Below, piece by piece: positions 1-8,296 of a stretch of DNA of 64,000 nucleotides. A program made the position numbers and the translations under genes. The stretch covers positions 1 to 64,000 of the forward strand of contig JAGWUH010000011.1 in the NCBI GenBank assembly GCA_028868535.1. Reading direction: 5' to 3'. Source of the DNA: Sphingomonadales bacterium (lineage in GTDB: Bacteria > Pseudomonadota > Alphaproteobacteria > Sphingomonadales > Sphingomonadaceae). A model generated the notes under the pieces. It saw only the letters and a program-made list of their open reading frames with translations, was not told the DNA's origin and searched no databases. The first letter of the stretch is position 1; the number at the start of each line of letters is the position of its first letter.

Positions 1-261
1 TTCCTTCATGATCAGCAGGTCTTCGCCGCCGACCTTGACTTCGGTGCCCGACCACTTGCCGAACAGCACGCGATCGCCGACCTTGACGTCGAGCGGGGTG
101 ACGGTGCCGTTCTCGGCGCGGGCGCCGGTGCCGACCGAGACGATCTCGCCCTCGGCGGGCTTTTCCTTGGCGCTGTCGGGGATGATGATGCCGCCGGCGG
201 TCTTTTCCTCGGCCTCAACGCGACGGACCAGCACGCGGTCGTGCAGCGGACGAAAGCTCAT
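1..261 (-). CDS. groES: Co-chaperonin GroES (3' end outside window)
   Basis: GroES is the small heptameric lid of the GroEL folding chamber in the cytoplasm. The reverse-strand translation starts [14 protein letters not shown], a typical GroES N-terminus, and continues with the mobile-loop region ([18 protein letters not shown]) and the conserved [26 protein letters not shown] tail pattern near the window edge. About 87 of the usual 95 residues are visible, so only the last few codons are missing. The ATG at 261 is supported by the family N-terminus. A promoter and a CIRCE operator lie directly upstream. groEL would be expected beyond position 1, but this cannot be seen. Confidence 0.97.
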   Translation of the reverse strand, partial: MSFRPLHDRVLVRRVEAEEKTAGGIIIPDSAKEKPAEGEIVSVGTGARAENGTVTPLDVKVGDRVLFGKWSGTEVKVGGEDLLIMKE

Positions 262-295
262 GGAGTGTTCCCTCTCTCAGGTTGCAAAACACGGT

Positions 296-322
296 TTGGC
301 ACTCCCGCAAGGAGAGTGCCAG
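296..322. promoter_or_regulatory. CIRCE operator (HrcA binding site)
   Basis: The inverted repeat TTGGCACTC-N9-GAGTGCCAG matches the CIRCE consensus TTAGCACTC-N9-GAGTGCTAA, with exact 9-bp arms that are complementary at 8 of 9 positions and an exact 9-nt spacer. It lies 35 bp upstream of the groES start codon. HrcA repressor binding here is established for groESL operons in many bacteria. hrcA itself is not in this window. Confidence 0.95.
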
Positions 323-329
323 CGGCGCG

Positions 330-358
330 CATATGGGTGGGGGGGAAGGGGGCGTCAA
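330..358 (-). promoter_or_regulatory. groES promoter (-35/-10)
   Basis: Reading the reverse strand, TTGACG (358-353) is separated by 17 nt from CATATG (335-330). The predicted start would fall about 7 nt downstream, at the edge of the CIRCE element, which is the usual arrangement for HrcA repression. The assignment rests on consensus match and geometry only; a heat-shock sigma form cannot be excluded. Confidence 0.6.
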
Positions 359-398
359 GGCGCGGCCCGAGAAATTTTTTCGAATCGATTTCGCGGAT

Positions 399-1778
399 TT
401 ATGCGGCGTGGATCGCCGGTCGCGCGGCGCGCACCCAGCGGCGCAGCAGCAGCGCGGCGACCACGACCAGCCCGGCGGCCAGCCCGAGCCAGACGCCGTT
501 GCCGCGCAACGGGGTGAGGAAGCCGAGCACGACGGCGGTGCCGAAGCCTGGCAGCCAGTAGCCGAACAGCGCGATGGCCATCGGCACGCGGGTATCCTGC
601 AAGCCGCGCAGTGCGCCGGCGGCGATCGCCTGGACGCCGTCGGCAAGCTGGAACGCGGCGGCGATCACCAGGTAGCTGCGGGCGAAGCCGATCATCGCGG
701 CGTTGGCCGGATCGGCGAGATCGACGTAGACGCCGATCAGCGCGCCCGGGGCGACGATCATGGCGGTGGCGCTGGCCATGGCCACTGCCAGGCCGAAGGC
801 GATCGCCGTATAGCCGGCGCGGGCCACGCCCGCCGCGTCGGCGGCGCCGAAGTGCAAGCCGACGCGGATCGTCGCCGCCTGGCCGATGCCGAGCGGGAGC
901 TGGAAGGCAAACGCGGCGAGCTGCAGCGCGACGGTGTGGCCGGCGAGCTCGGCCTCGCCCAGCAGGCCCATCAGGAACGCGGCGCCGCCGAACAGGCCGC
1001 CCTCGGCCACCACGGTCAGCGCGATCGGGGCGCCGATGCCGACGATCTCGCGCAGGCGCGGCCAGTCCGCCACCCACCAGCGGCCGAACAGGCGGAAGCG
1101 GCGCAGACGGCGATCCGCGGCGATCGCCAGCGCATAGGCGAGCACCGTCGCCAGCGCGGTGAGCACGCTGGACAGGGCGGAGCCGGGCAGGCCGAGCGCG
1201 GGCGCGCCGAAGTGGCCGAACACGAAGGCATAGTTGCCGGTGGCGTTGACCAGGATCGCCAGCGCGGTGACCGCGGTGGCGAAGCCGGGGCGGCCCGCCG
1301 CCGCGACGAAATTGCGCAGGACGTTGGCCATGACCATCGGCATCATCGCCCAGGCCAGCACGCGCAGGAAGCCGCCGGCGCGGGCGGAGACCGCCGCGTC
1401 CTCCCCCGCTGCCAGCAGGATGCGCTCACCGAACGCGCAGACCGCCATGCCGGCGAGCCCGCAGGCCACCGCGAGCCACAGCGCCATGCGCACGCTGCGG
1501 CGCACCTCGCGCACGGCGTGGGCGCGGCGGCCGAGTTCGGCGGCGATCAGCGGCGTGGCGGCGCCGGTCAGCGCCGAGAAGCCCCACATCATCAGCCCGA
1601 ACAGCGACACCGACAGGCTGGAGGCCGCCAGCGCCTGCGGGCCGAGGCGGCCTACGAACATGACGTCGGTGGCGTAGACCGCCATCTGCAGCACGTTGGC
1701 GAGCGCCAGCGATCCCGCCAGCGCGGCCGTGGCGCGCAGTTCCACGCGCCAGGCGGCGGTCGTTTCCGGGGCGGCCAT
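399..1778 (-). CDS. MATE family efflux transporter
   Basis: This 459-residue inner-membrane protein belongs to the multidrug and toxic compound extrusion (MATE) family, which exports compounds against H+ or Na+. The N-terminal half carries LALANVLQMAVYATDVMFVG and GLMMWGFSALTGAATPLIAAELG, matching the first MATE repeat, and there are about 12 hydrophobic segments in two similar halves, the normal family size. The ATG at 1778 lies only 5 nt after the stop of the methyltransferase gene, so the two genes are probably co-transcribed with the methyltransferase first. The substrate cannot be read from the sequence; MATE annotations usually name drugs by default. Confidence 0.92.
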   Translation of the reverse strand: MAAPETTAAWRVELRATAALAGSLALANVLQMAVYATDVMFVGRLGPQALAASSLSVSLFGLMMWGFSALTGAATPLIAAELGRRAHAVREVRRSVRMALWLAVACGLAGMAVCAFGERILLAAGEDAAVSARAGGFLRVLAWAMMPMVMANVLRNFVAAAGRPGFATAVTALAILVNATGNYAFVFGHFGAPALGLPGSALSSVLTALATVLAYALAIAADRRLRRFRLFGRWWVADWPRLREIVGIGAPIALTVVAEGGLFGGAAFLMGLLGEAELAGHTVALQLAAFAFQLPLGIGQAATIRVGLHFGAADAAGVARAGYTAIAFGLAVAMASATAMIVAPGALIGVYVDLADPANAAMIGFARSYLVIAAAFQLADGVQAIAAGALRGLQDTRVPMAIALFGYWLPGFGTAVVLGFLTPLRGNGVWLGLAAGLVVVAALLLRRWVRAARPAIHAA

Positions 1779-1783
1779 GCGCG

Positions 1784-2809
1784 TCAATCCCCGCACCAGA
1801 CCAGCAGCGTCTCGTCGCTGTACCAGCCGTGGACCGGCACGAGATCGCCCGGCGCGGTCGCGATCGGGCGCGGCAGGCGGTGGTGGACAAGCACCCAGTG
1901 CGAGCTTTCCGCGCCAGGCGCCGGGGCGTTCTCGTAAACGAGGCCGGGGGCGGTCTCGAAACGGATCCACTGGACGAGGCCGGTGACGCGGCCGCCGGTG
2001 GAGGCCAGCGGCCGGCGCGCGCGCGCCTCCCGGGGGGAGGCGCCGTCGCAGGCGAGCGCGAACAGGTCGGCGGGAGCGCTGCGCAGCGCACAGTCCCGGC
2101 GGCCCTGGCGGAGCGGTTCCTGCGCCGGGGCGTGGCGGTTGAACGGGCCGAGATCGCAGCCTGCGACCTCGCCGAGCGTCGGCGGCGAGCCGGCAAAGTC
2201 GGCCAGCGCCACCCGGATCGCCGCGCGGGCGGGCAGGAAGCGGGCGCCGGGCAGGCACAGCCGCGCGCGGACGTCCGCGAGCGTGCGCAAGACCCCCTCG
2301 CCCAGCAGGTCCTGCGAGAACAGCTCGGACAGCACGAGATCGACGCCGCCGCCGAGGTGGGCATCGCGGTCGAGCTCGTCCGAATGGAGCGGGAGGACCG
2401 TCACGCGATCGGCGAGGCCGTTGGCGGCGACGATCTCGCGCGCGGTGAGCGCCAGGCGCGAATCGGCCTCGCAGGCATAGACGTGGTGGGCGCCGGCGCG
2501 CGCCGCCAGCAGCGCCAGCAGGCCCGAGCCGGTGCCGATGTCGAGCACGCGGCGCCCGGGCGCGAGGCGGGCGATGGCGCCGGCGTAGGCGGCGGTGCGC
2601 GCCTCGTCGCGCAGCATGTCGACGTGGAAGCCGTCGATCCCTTCGGCGAAGACATGGTGGCCGATCGCGCGGACGAGCGCGCTGGAAGGGGCGCCGGCGA
2701 TGGCATCGCGCGCGATCGCCAGCGCCGATTCGGCCTCGCCCCGCGCGATCAGCGCGCGCATGCGGGCCAGCAGCGCGGCGGGATCGTCGGGATCGGGCAG
2801 CGGGGTCAT
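1784..2809 (-). CDS. PRMT-like SAM-dependent methyltransferase
   Basis: This 341-residue class I methyltransferase has features of protein arginine methyltransferases. Around residues 62-75 it reads HVDMLRDEARTAAY, resembling the PRMT signature HxxMLxDxxRxxxY. The SAM motif I VLDIGTGSGLLAL is at about 88-100, the acidic ribose-binding residue is Glu114, and SELFSQDLLGEG (161-172) places two glutamates nine residues apart, exactly like the PRMT double-E loop. A C-terminal SSHWVLVHH segment is reminiscent of the THW loop. About 50 N-terminal residues look like a short helical repeat. Protein arginine methylation is an inference; other small or protein substrates are possible. It is followed by a MATE exporter 5 nt downstream. 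Confidence 0.75.
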   Translation of the reverse strand: MTPLPDPDDPAALLARMRALIARGEAESALAIARDAIAGAPSSALVRAIGHHVFAEGIDGFHVDMLRDEARTAAYAGAIARLAPGRRVLDIGTGSGLLALLAARAGAHHVYACEADSRLALTAREIVAANGLADRVTVLPLHSDELDRDAHLGGGVDLVLSELFSQDLLGEGVLRTLADVRARLCLPGARFLPARAAIRVALADFAGSPPTLGEVAGCDLGPFNRHAPAQEPLRQGRRDCALRSAPADLFALACDGASPREARARRPLASTGGRVTGLVQWIRFETAPGLVYENAPAPGAESSHWVLVHHRLPRPIATAPGDLVPVHGWYSDETLLVWCGD

Positions 2810-2862
2810 CGGGCGGCACCGCGGCTGGCCGGATCGGCGTTGCGCCGGCGCGGCGGGGGGAA

Positions 2863-2936
2863 TGGAGCGGGTAGCGGGAATCGAACCCGCATAACCAGCT
2901 TGGAAGGCTGGAGCTTTACCACTAAGCTATACCCGC
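2863..2936 (-). tRNA. tRNA-Gly (anticodon UCC)
   Basis: The reverse strand folds as a full cloverleaf. The acceptor arm GCGGGTA pairs with TACCCGC, the anticodon stem-loop is CCAGC-CTTCCAA-GCTGG with anticodon TCC, the T arm contains GGTTCGATTCC, and an encoded CCA closes the 3' end at 2863-2865. Length is 74 nt including CCA. Confidence 0.97.
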
Positions 2937-3138
2937 GATCCGGCGCATGGCCGTTCCGGCGCGACGCCGGGCGGCGCGCAGGGGCCGATTGCCACGAAAG
3001 GCGTCCCGGCGCAACCGATCCCGAACGTCGTCCTTGCCGCGCGGCACCGGTCCGGCCGTCCCGGATCGGACATGTCGCATCGCAACAACGATGCCGATAG
3101 CGCTTGTCACGGCTTCTTCATCCCCGGATGATAGCTCC

Positions 3139-4485
3139 ATGAGTCGAAAAGCCCCCCGTTCATCCGCCGAGCGCACCGAGACCGACATGGACCTTCCGCA
3201 GCCGCGCCAGTTGTTCCGCTCCGTCGCGGGGGTGCGGGCCTCGCTCGACCAGTTGTTCGGGTCGCGGTTCGCGCGGTTGTTCGACCGGCTCGGGCGCGGC
3301 GCGCGGCCGGCGGACAGCGAGAGCCTGCTCGACTACGTGTCCGCCTTGCTGTCGCTGCGCGGGCGCGCCTCCGGGCCGGCGCTGGCCTCTGCCTTCTTCG
3401 ACCGCTACGAGGCCAGCGACCGCAGCGAGCGGCAGGCCTTCCTGGAAGCGCTGCACGCGCACGCCCCGCGCGATCCCGACGCGGTCGACCGGGCGATCGC
3501 CCGCTGGCAGCAGCAGCGCGACGACGGTGCCGCGGCGGCACTGCACGACGCCACCGAATCACCCTGCGCGAAGCTGATCCGCGTGCTCAACCTCGCGCCC
3601 GAGGGCACGCGGCGGTTGATCGCGATGCGCGACGACCTCCTGACGATCAAGGCGCCGTCGGCCGAACTCAAGCTGCTGGACCGCGAGTTCGAGGATGCCT
3701 TCACGGCCTGGTTCAATGCCGGGTTCCTGGAGCTGCGCCGCATCGAATGGAACAGCCCGGCGGCGGTGCTCGAACGGATCATCCGCTACGAGGCGGTCCA
3801 CTCGATCGCCGGCTGGGACGACCTGCGACGCCGAGTCGAGCCGGTGGACCGGCGCTGCTATGGTTTCTTCCATCCGCAGATGGCCGATGACCCACTGATC
3901 TTCGTCGAGGTGGCGCTGACCAACGGGCTGCCTTCGGGCATAGCCCAGATCATCGCCAGCGATCGCGAGGTGATCGAGGCGCGCGCGGCGACGAGCGCGA
4001 TCTTCTATTCGATCTCCAACTGCCAGAACGGGCTGAAGGGCATTCCCTTCGGCAATTTCCTGATCAAGCAGGTGGTCGGGCTGCTGAAGGCGGAACTGCC
4101 GCAGCTCAAGCAGTTCGCGACGCTGTCGCCGGTGCCAGGCTTTGCCAAGTGGCTGGCCGGCGAGCGGGGTGAGGCAGGCGCGCCCGGTGGCGACGAGCTG
4201 CGGCGCCTGTGCGCGCGCTACATCACCACGGGGCGCGACAAGCGCGGGCAGGTGCTCGACCCGGTGGCGCGCTTCCACCTCGGCAACGGCGCGCGGCTGG
4301 AGGCGGTGCACAACCGCGCCGACCTGTCCGACAAGGGCCAGCGGCAGTCGCACGGGGTGATGGTCAACTACCTCTATGACCTGGCAATGATCGAGGCGAA
4401 CCACCTGCGCCTGTTCGAGGGCGGCGAGGTGGCGGTTTCGCCGCAGATCGACGAACTGCTGAAGGTGAAGGGCAAGGCCGCCTAG
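3139..4485 (+). CDS. Malonyl-CoA decarboxylase
   Basis: The enzyme converts malonyl-CoA to acetyl-CoA and CO2. The 448-residue product has the family landmarks CYGFFHPQMADDPLIFVEVAL and FYSISNCQNGLKGIPFGNFLIKQ in the GNAT-like catalytic half, followed by LSPVPGFAKWL; the N-terminal half is the helical oligomerisation domain. Starts at 3139 (used here) and 3187 are both possible; neither has a strong Shine-Dalgarno sequence. Malonate pathway partners (malonyl-CoA synthetase, malonate transporter) are not adjacent, so the gene looks solitary and may balance fatty-acid precursors instead. Its TAG stop codon is formed by the first bases of a dispersed two-hairpin repeat. Confidence 0.93.
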   Translation: MSRKAPRSSAERTETDMDLPQPRQLFRSVAGVRASLDQLFGSRFARLFDRLGRGARPADSESLLDYVSALLSLRGRASGPALASAFFDRYEASDRSERQAFLEALHAHAPRDPDAVDRAIARWQQQRDDGAAAALHDATESPCAKLIRVLNLAPEGTRRLIAMRDDLLTIKAPSAELKLLDREFEDAFTAWFNAGFLELRRIEWNSPAAVLERIIRYEAVHSIAGWDDLRRRVEPVDRRCYGFFHPQMADDPLIFVEVALTNGLPSGIAQIIASDREVIEARAATSAIFYSISNCQNGLKGIPFGNFLIKQVVGLLKAELPQLKQFATLSPVPGFAKWLAGERGEAGAPGGDELRRLCARYITTGRDKRGQVLDPVARFHLGNGARLEAVHNRADLSDKGQRQSHGVMVNYLYDLAMIEANHLRLFEGGEVAVSPQIDELLKVKGKAA

Positions 4486-4585
4486 AGTCGATACCCATTC
4501 AAATTGAATCAGTATCCACTCCAGATTCTTTTGTTTTTTCGTGATTTCCGAGCCGTGAAAATTTCCATTTCACTTGAAATCACTC
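4483..4585 (+). repeat. Two-hairpin dispersed repeat, subfamily A, copy 1
   Basis: The element starts with the TAG stop codon of the preceding gene. Hairpin 1 is GAGTCGATAC...GTATCCACTC (imperfect), the linker is AGATTCTTTTGTTTTTT, and hairpin 2 has outer arms GTGATTTC/GAAATCAC with inner arms GTGAAA/TTTCAC nested inside. The same layout with small changes is found in reverse orientation at 43196-43297. No open reading frame is present. Confidence 0.88.
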
Positions 4586-4620
4586 GAGGGCCGCCGGGAG
4601 CATCTTGACCTGAGCCGCGG

Positions 4621-5157
4621 TCAGTGGCCGGGGAAGTGCATCAGGGCGCGGACATCGACGGCAAGCTCGGCCAGCCGGTCGCGGCCGCCGAGATCGGGCA
4701 GCTCGATCGCGAACAGCGCCTCGTCGACGGTGCCGCCGGCCTGGCGGATCAGGCGCACTGCCGCTTGCACGGTGCCGCCGGTGGCGATCAGGTCATCGAC
4801 GACGACGACACGCTGGCCCGGCGCGACCGAGCCCGGGTCGAGCTCGAGCGTATCGGTGCCGTATTCGAGCGCGTAGTCGATGGCGATCACCGGCACCGGC
4901 AGCTTGCCCGGCTTGCGCACGAGGATGAACGGCAGGCCGAGGTGGGCGGCGACGGCCGCGCCGAAGATGAAGCCGCGCGCCTCGACCCCGGCGATTGCCT
5001 CGGCGCCGGAAGCGCGGGCGATGTCGGCGAGCAGGGCGACGGCGGTGCGGAAGCCTTCGCCGTGGCCGATCAGCGTGGTGATGTCACGGAACAGGATGCC
5101 GGGCTTGGGGAAGTCCGGGATCGGGCGCACCAGCCTGGCGAGGTCTTCGACGGTCAT
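4621..5157 (-). CDS. apt: Adenine phosphoribosyltransferase
   Basis: Apt salvages adenine with PRPP to give AMP in the cytoplasm. The 178-residue translation has the characteristic N-terminus IPDFPKPGILFRDITTL, GVEARGFIFGAAVA at about residues 58-71, and the PRPP-binding motif VVVVDDLIATGGT around 117-129. Length and motif spacing are normal for the family. The ATG at 5157 is the only start fitting the family. The gene lies downstream of petABC on the same strand but behind a strong hairpin terminator, so it probably has its own promoter in 5158-5187. Confidence 0.97.
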   Translation of the reverse strand: MTVEDLARLVRPIPDFPKPGILFRDITTLIGHGEGFRTAVALLADIARASGAEAIAGVEARGFIFGAAVAAHLGLPFILVRKPGKLPVPVIAIDYALEYGTDTLELDPGSVAPGQRVVVVDDLIATGGTVQAAVRLIRQAGGTVDEALFAIELPDLGGRDRLAELAVDVRALMHFPGH

Positions 5158-5187
5158 CGGCGGCGCTTCCTGCGGGTCTGAAAAGGA

Positions 5188-5221
5188 AGCGCCCCTTGCA
5201 CCGGGTGATGCAAGGGGCGCT
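5188..5221 (-). terminator. Intrinsic terminator after petABC
   Basis: AGCGCCCCTTGCA and TGCAAGGGGCGCT form a perfect 13-bp stem around an 8-nt loop. On the reverse strand the stem is followed by TTCCTTTT, giving a Rho-independent terminator between petC and apt. Confidence 0.85.
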
Positions 5222-5245
5222 GGATGGCCTGTGGGTGGAGCGGGC

Positions 5246-6067
5246 TCAGTGGCCCTTCTTCTCCGCCCAGATGTTGCGGTAGGACATGTAGCCCAGCACC
5301 GTCGCGAACAGCAGGAAGCCGAGCACGGTCCAGCCGGTCTGCTTGCGCTTGTCGAGCTTCGGCTCGGCGGTCCACATCAGGAACGCGGCCACGTCCTGCG
5401 CCATCTGGTCGACGGTCGCCTTGGTGCCGTCGGAGTAGGTCACCTGGCCGTCGCTGGTCAGCGGCGGGGGCATGGCGATGTTCAGGTTGGCGAAGTACGG
5501 GTTGTAGTGCAGCCCGTCCGGGGTCTTGGCCTCGGGGAACTTCTTCAGCAGCTCGGCCGGCTGGTTGGTGTACCCGGTCAGCAGCGAGTAGATGTAGTCC
5601 GAACCGCCGTGGCGCGCCTTGGCGACCAGCGAGAGATCGGGCGGGTTGCCCTGGCCGGCATAGACCACCGGCGGGAAGTGATCGGCGGCGAGGCCCTTGT
5701 GCGACTTCACTTCGCCGGTCTTGGGATCGTAGACGGGGATCTGCGCCTTGGCGGCGATCGCCTTGATCTCGGCCTCGTTGTAGCCGATCGCGGCGAGGTC
5801 GCGGTAGGCGACCTGGCGCAGCGCGTGGCAGTTCGAGCAGACTTCCGAGTAGACCTGGAAGCCGCGCTGGAGCTGCGCGTTGTCGAACTTGCCGAAGCCG
5901 CCGTCGAAGCTGAAGCCGCCGGCAGGGGCGTGCGGGTGTTCGTGGAAGGCCTTCTCGACGGTGTGCGGCAGGCCGTCGTGCGACAGCCCGATCGTGCCGA
6001 GGACAAGCGACCACGCGAGGGCGGCTGCGAAGAACAGCCCGGCGAGGAAGGAGAAGATGCGGATCAT
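5246..6067 (-). CDS. petC: Ubiquinol-cytochrome c reductase, cytochrome c1 subunit
   Basis: Cytochrome c1 accepts electrons from the Rieske protein and passes them to soluble cytochrome c on the periplasmic side of complex III. The 273-residue product has an N-terminal hydrophobic segment, the covalent heme site CSNCH (Cys77, Cys80, His81), a candidate axial methionine in the NIAMPPPL segment, and a C-terminal membrane anchor (VLGFLLFATVLGYMSYR). ATG 6067 is preceded by GAGGGG. It is the last gene of petABC, 23 nt after petB, and is closed by the terminator at 5188-5221. Confidence 0.97.
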   Translation of the reverse strand: MIRIFSFLAGLFFAAALAWSLVLGTIGLSHDGLPHTVEKAFHEHPHAPAGGFSFDGGFGKFDNAQLQRGFQVYSEVCSNCHALRQVAYRDLAAIGYNEAEIKAIAAKAQIPVYDPKTGEVKSHKGLAADHFPPVVYAGQGNPPDLSLVAKARHGGSDYIYSLLTGYTNQPAELLKKFPEAKTPDGLHYNPYFANLNIAMPPPLTSDGQVTYSDGTKATVDQMAQDVAAFLMWTAEPKLDKRKQTGWTVLGFLLFATVLGYMSYRNIWAEKKGH

Positions 6068-6090
6068 CGTGGTATGCCCCTCGCTCGATT

Positions 6091-7371
6091 TCAGGCCTTG
6101 GCCGCCAGGGCCGCGTGGTCATCGGCGCCCAGCACCGCCTCGGTGATCGAGTACGGCAGCGGATCGGGCTTCTCGATCGACGAGACGATCGGGAGGATGA
6201 CCAGGAAGTGGAGGAAGTAGTACATCGCCGCGATCTGGCTGATGATCACGAACGGTTCTTCCGCCGGCGAGCCGCCGCAGTAGCCGAGCACGGCCGCATC
6301 GACCAGCAGGGCGTAGAAGAACTTGCGATAGAGCGGGCGATAGCGCGCCGAGCGCACCGGCGAACGGTCGAGCCAGGGCAGCAGGAACCACACCAGGATC
6401 GCGCTGAACATGGCGAGCACGCCCATCAGCTTGGCCGGGAAGATCAGGAAGTCCTGCGTGAAGGCGCGAAGGATCGCGTAGAACGGCCAGAAGTACCATT
6501 CGGGGACGATGTGCGCCGGCGTCTGCATCGGGTTCGCCGGGATGTAGTTGTCCGGGTGGCCGAGCGCGTTCGGGAAGAAGAACACCATCGCGCAGTAGGC
6601 AAGCAGGAATGCGCCCGCGGCCCAGCCGTCCTTGGCGATGAAGTACGGGTAGAACGGAACGGTGTCGCTCTCGGTCTTGACCTCGACGCCGGTCGGGTTC
6701 GACGAGCCCGGGATGTGCAGCGCCCAGATGTGCAGCACGACGACGCCGACGATCACGAACGGCAGCAGGAAGTGCAGCGAGAAGAAGCGGTTCAGCGCGG
6801 CGTTGTCCGGCGCGAAGCCGCCGAGCAGCCAGTGCTGGATCGGCTCACCCACCAGCGGGATCGCGCCGAACAGGCCGGTGATGACCTTGGCGCCCCAGAA
6901 GCTCATCTGGCCCCACGGCAGCACGTAGCCCATGAACGCGGTGGCCATCATCAACAGGAAGATGACGACGCCGAGCAGCCACACCATCTCGCGCGGGGCC
7001 TTGTACGAGCCGAAGAAGAAGCCGCGGAAGATGTGGATGTAGATGACGACGAAGAACGCCGAGGCGCCGTTGGCGTGCGCGTAGCGCAGCATCCAGCCCC
7101 AGTTGACGTCGCGCATGATGTGCTCGACCGAGTCGAACGCCACGCCCTGGTTGGCGGCGTAGTGCATCGCCAGGATGACGCCGGTGACGATCTGGATGCC
7201 GAGGCAGATCAGCGCAAGGAAACCGAAGTTCCACCAGTAGTTGAGGTTGCGCGGCACCGGATAGCCGCCGCCGACCGCGTTGTAGACGAAGCGCGGCAGG
7301 GGCAGCTTCTCATCCATCCACACCATGAACGGGTGGCTCGGCTTGTAATCGTTCGCCCAGGGAAAGCTCAT
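6091..7371 (-). CDS. petB: Ubiquinol-cytochrome c reductase, cytochrome b subunit
   Basis: Cytochrome b is the membrane core of complex III and carries hemes bL and bH and both quinone sites. The 426-residue protein has about eight membrane helices, the heme-ligand histidines in [12 protein letters not shown]...YIHIFRG and [20 protein letters not shown], the [14 protein letters not shown] segment, and PEWYF of the Qo site. The start at 7371 ([14 protein letters not shown]) fits the family; the open frame extends upstream only into petA. It lies 29 nt after petA and 23 nt before petC. Confidence 0.97.
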   Translation of the reverse strand: MSFPWANDYKPSHPFMVWMDEKLPLPRFVYNAVGGGYPVPRNLNYWWNFGFLALICLGIQIVTGVILAMHYAANQGVAFDSVEHIMRDVNWGWMLRYAHANGASAFFVVIYIHIFRGFFFGSYKAPREMVWLLGVVIFLLMMATAFMGYVLPWGQMSFWGAKVITGLFGAIPLVGEPIQHWLLGGFAPDNAALNRFFSLHFLLPFVIVGVVVLHIWALHIPGSSNPTGVEVKTESDTVPFYPYFIAKDGWAAGAFLLAYCAMVFFFPNALGHPDNYIPANPMQTPAHIVPEWYFWPFYAILRAFTQDFLIFPAKLMGVLAMFSAILVWFLLPWLDRSPVRSARYRPLYRKFFYALLVDAAVLGYCGGSPAEEPFVIISQIAAMYYFLHFLVILPIVSSIEKPDPLPYSITEAVLGADDHAALAAKA

Positions 7372-7400
7372 GTGCGTGACCTCGGTAAAAGCTTCTGACG

Positions 7401-7958
7401 TCAGCCGATCTTGACGACGGTGTCGGACGTGAATTCGTAGGGGGGAACCTCGAGGTTCTTCGGCGCGGGGCCCTTGCGGATGCGCGCGGCGGTATCGTAC
7501 TGCGAACCGTGGCACGGGCAGAAGTAGCCGCCGAACTCACCCTTCGTCTCCCCCTCGCCGGCGCCGAGCGGCACGCAGCCGAGGTGGGTGCAGACGCCCA
7601 TGGTGATCAGCCAGTTGGCCTTGCCGGGCTTGGTGCGCTGGTCGAGCGTCTCGGGATCGCGCAAGCTGCCGACATCGACCTTGTTCGCGGCGGCGATTTC
7701 CGCCGGGGTGAGGTTGCGGATGAACACCGGCTGCTTGCGGAACATGCCCTTGATCGCCTGGCCGGGCTTGATCGCGCTGATGTCGACCTCGGTCGAGCTT
7801 TCGGCGAGCACGTCGGCCGAAGGGGCCATCTGGCTGATCAGCGGATAGAGCACCGACAGGCCGCCGACGCCCGCCGCGCTGACCGCGGCGATGTTGATGA
7901 AATCGCGCCGCCGCACGCCTTCGCCCTGTTCCGTGCCGATGACCGCTTCGTCTGCCAT
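7401..7958 (-). CDS. petA: Ubiquinol-cytochrome c reductase, Rieske iron-sulfur subunit
   Basis: The Rieske protein moves electrons from ubiquinol at the Qo site to cytochrome c1. The [2Fe-2S] ligands are clear: CTHLGC (Cys123, His125, Cys128) and CPCHGSQ (Cys147, Cys149, His150). An N-terminal RRRDFIN followed by a hydrophobic stretch (about 20-42) is the usual twin-arginine-type anchor. The 185-residue length is normal. ATG 7958 is preceded by AAGGGT. It is the first gene of petABC; its promoter should lie in 7959-8296. Confidence 0.97.
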   Translation of the reverse strand: MADEAVIGTEQGEGVRRRDFINIAAVSAAGVGGLSVLYPLISQMAPSADVLAESSTEVDISAIKPGQAIKGMFRKQPVFIRNLTPAEIAAANKVDVGSLRDPETLDQRTKPGKANWLITMGVCTHLGCVPLGAGEGETKGEFGGYFCPCHGSQYDTAARIRKGPAPKNLEVPPYEFTSDTVVKIG

Positions 7959-8296
7959 GATAGACCCTTAGCTGCTGCGCCGGACGCCGAACCCGAAGGC
8001 GCGGCGCCGAATTCATCCTGTACCGTCGCGCGAGCCGGGACGCACGCGCCCCGCCAGGTTCGATCCACCGCCATTTTCCCGTTTGACCGGCCCCGGCACC
8101 CCCGCCGAAGCTGGACCCAACCGGCCGGAAAATGCCGTGGGAGACCCCCTGATGCCCACGCCCGCAACGGGCAAAGCCCGGGCAGGTGCCGACTTGGCCG
8201 GCCTGATAGACGCGAATGCCCCCGCTGCCAACCGCCTTTTTCGCGGTTTCCGCGCGGCCTGCGCCGGCATCGCCAAAGCGCCCGAATCGGCGGGGA
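7959..8296. other. 338-bp gene-free stretch upstream of petA
   Basis: No convincing coding potential or known RNA was seen. It follows the pgeF stop and precedes petA on the same strand, so it should contain the petABC promoter, but no confident -35/-10 pair could be picked out. Confidence 0.5.

Noticed and set aside
282..2900. Long plus-strand open frames opposite the MATE and methyltransferase genes
   Set aside because: Arg/Gly/Ala-rich translations without motifs; they are antisense shadows produced by high G+C DNA.
7959..8296. Possible small gene upstream of petA
   Set aside because: Short frames lack ribosome-binding sites and family features; treated as promoter region.
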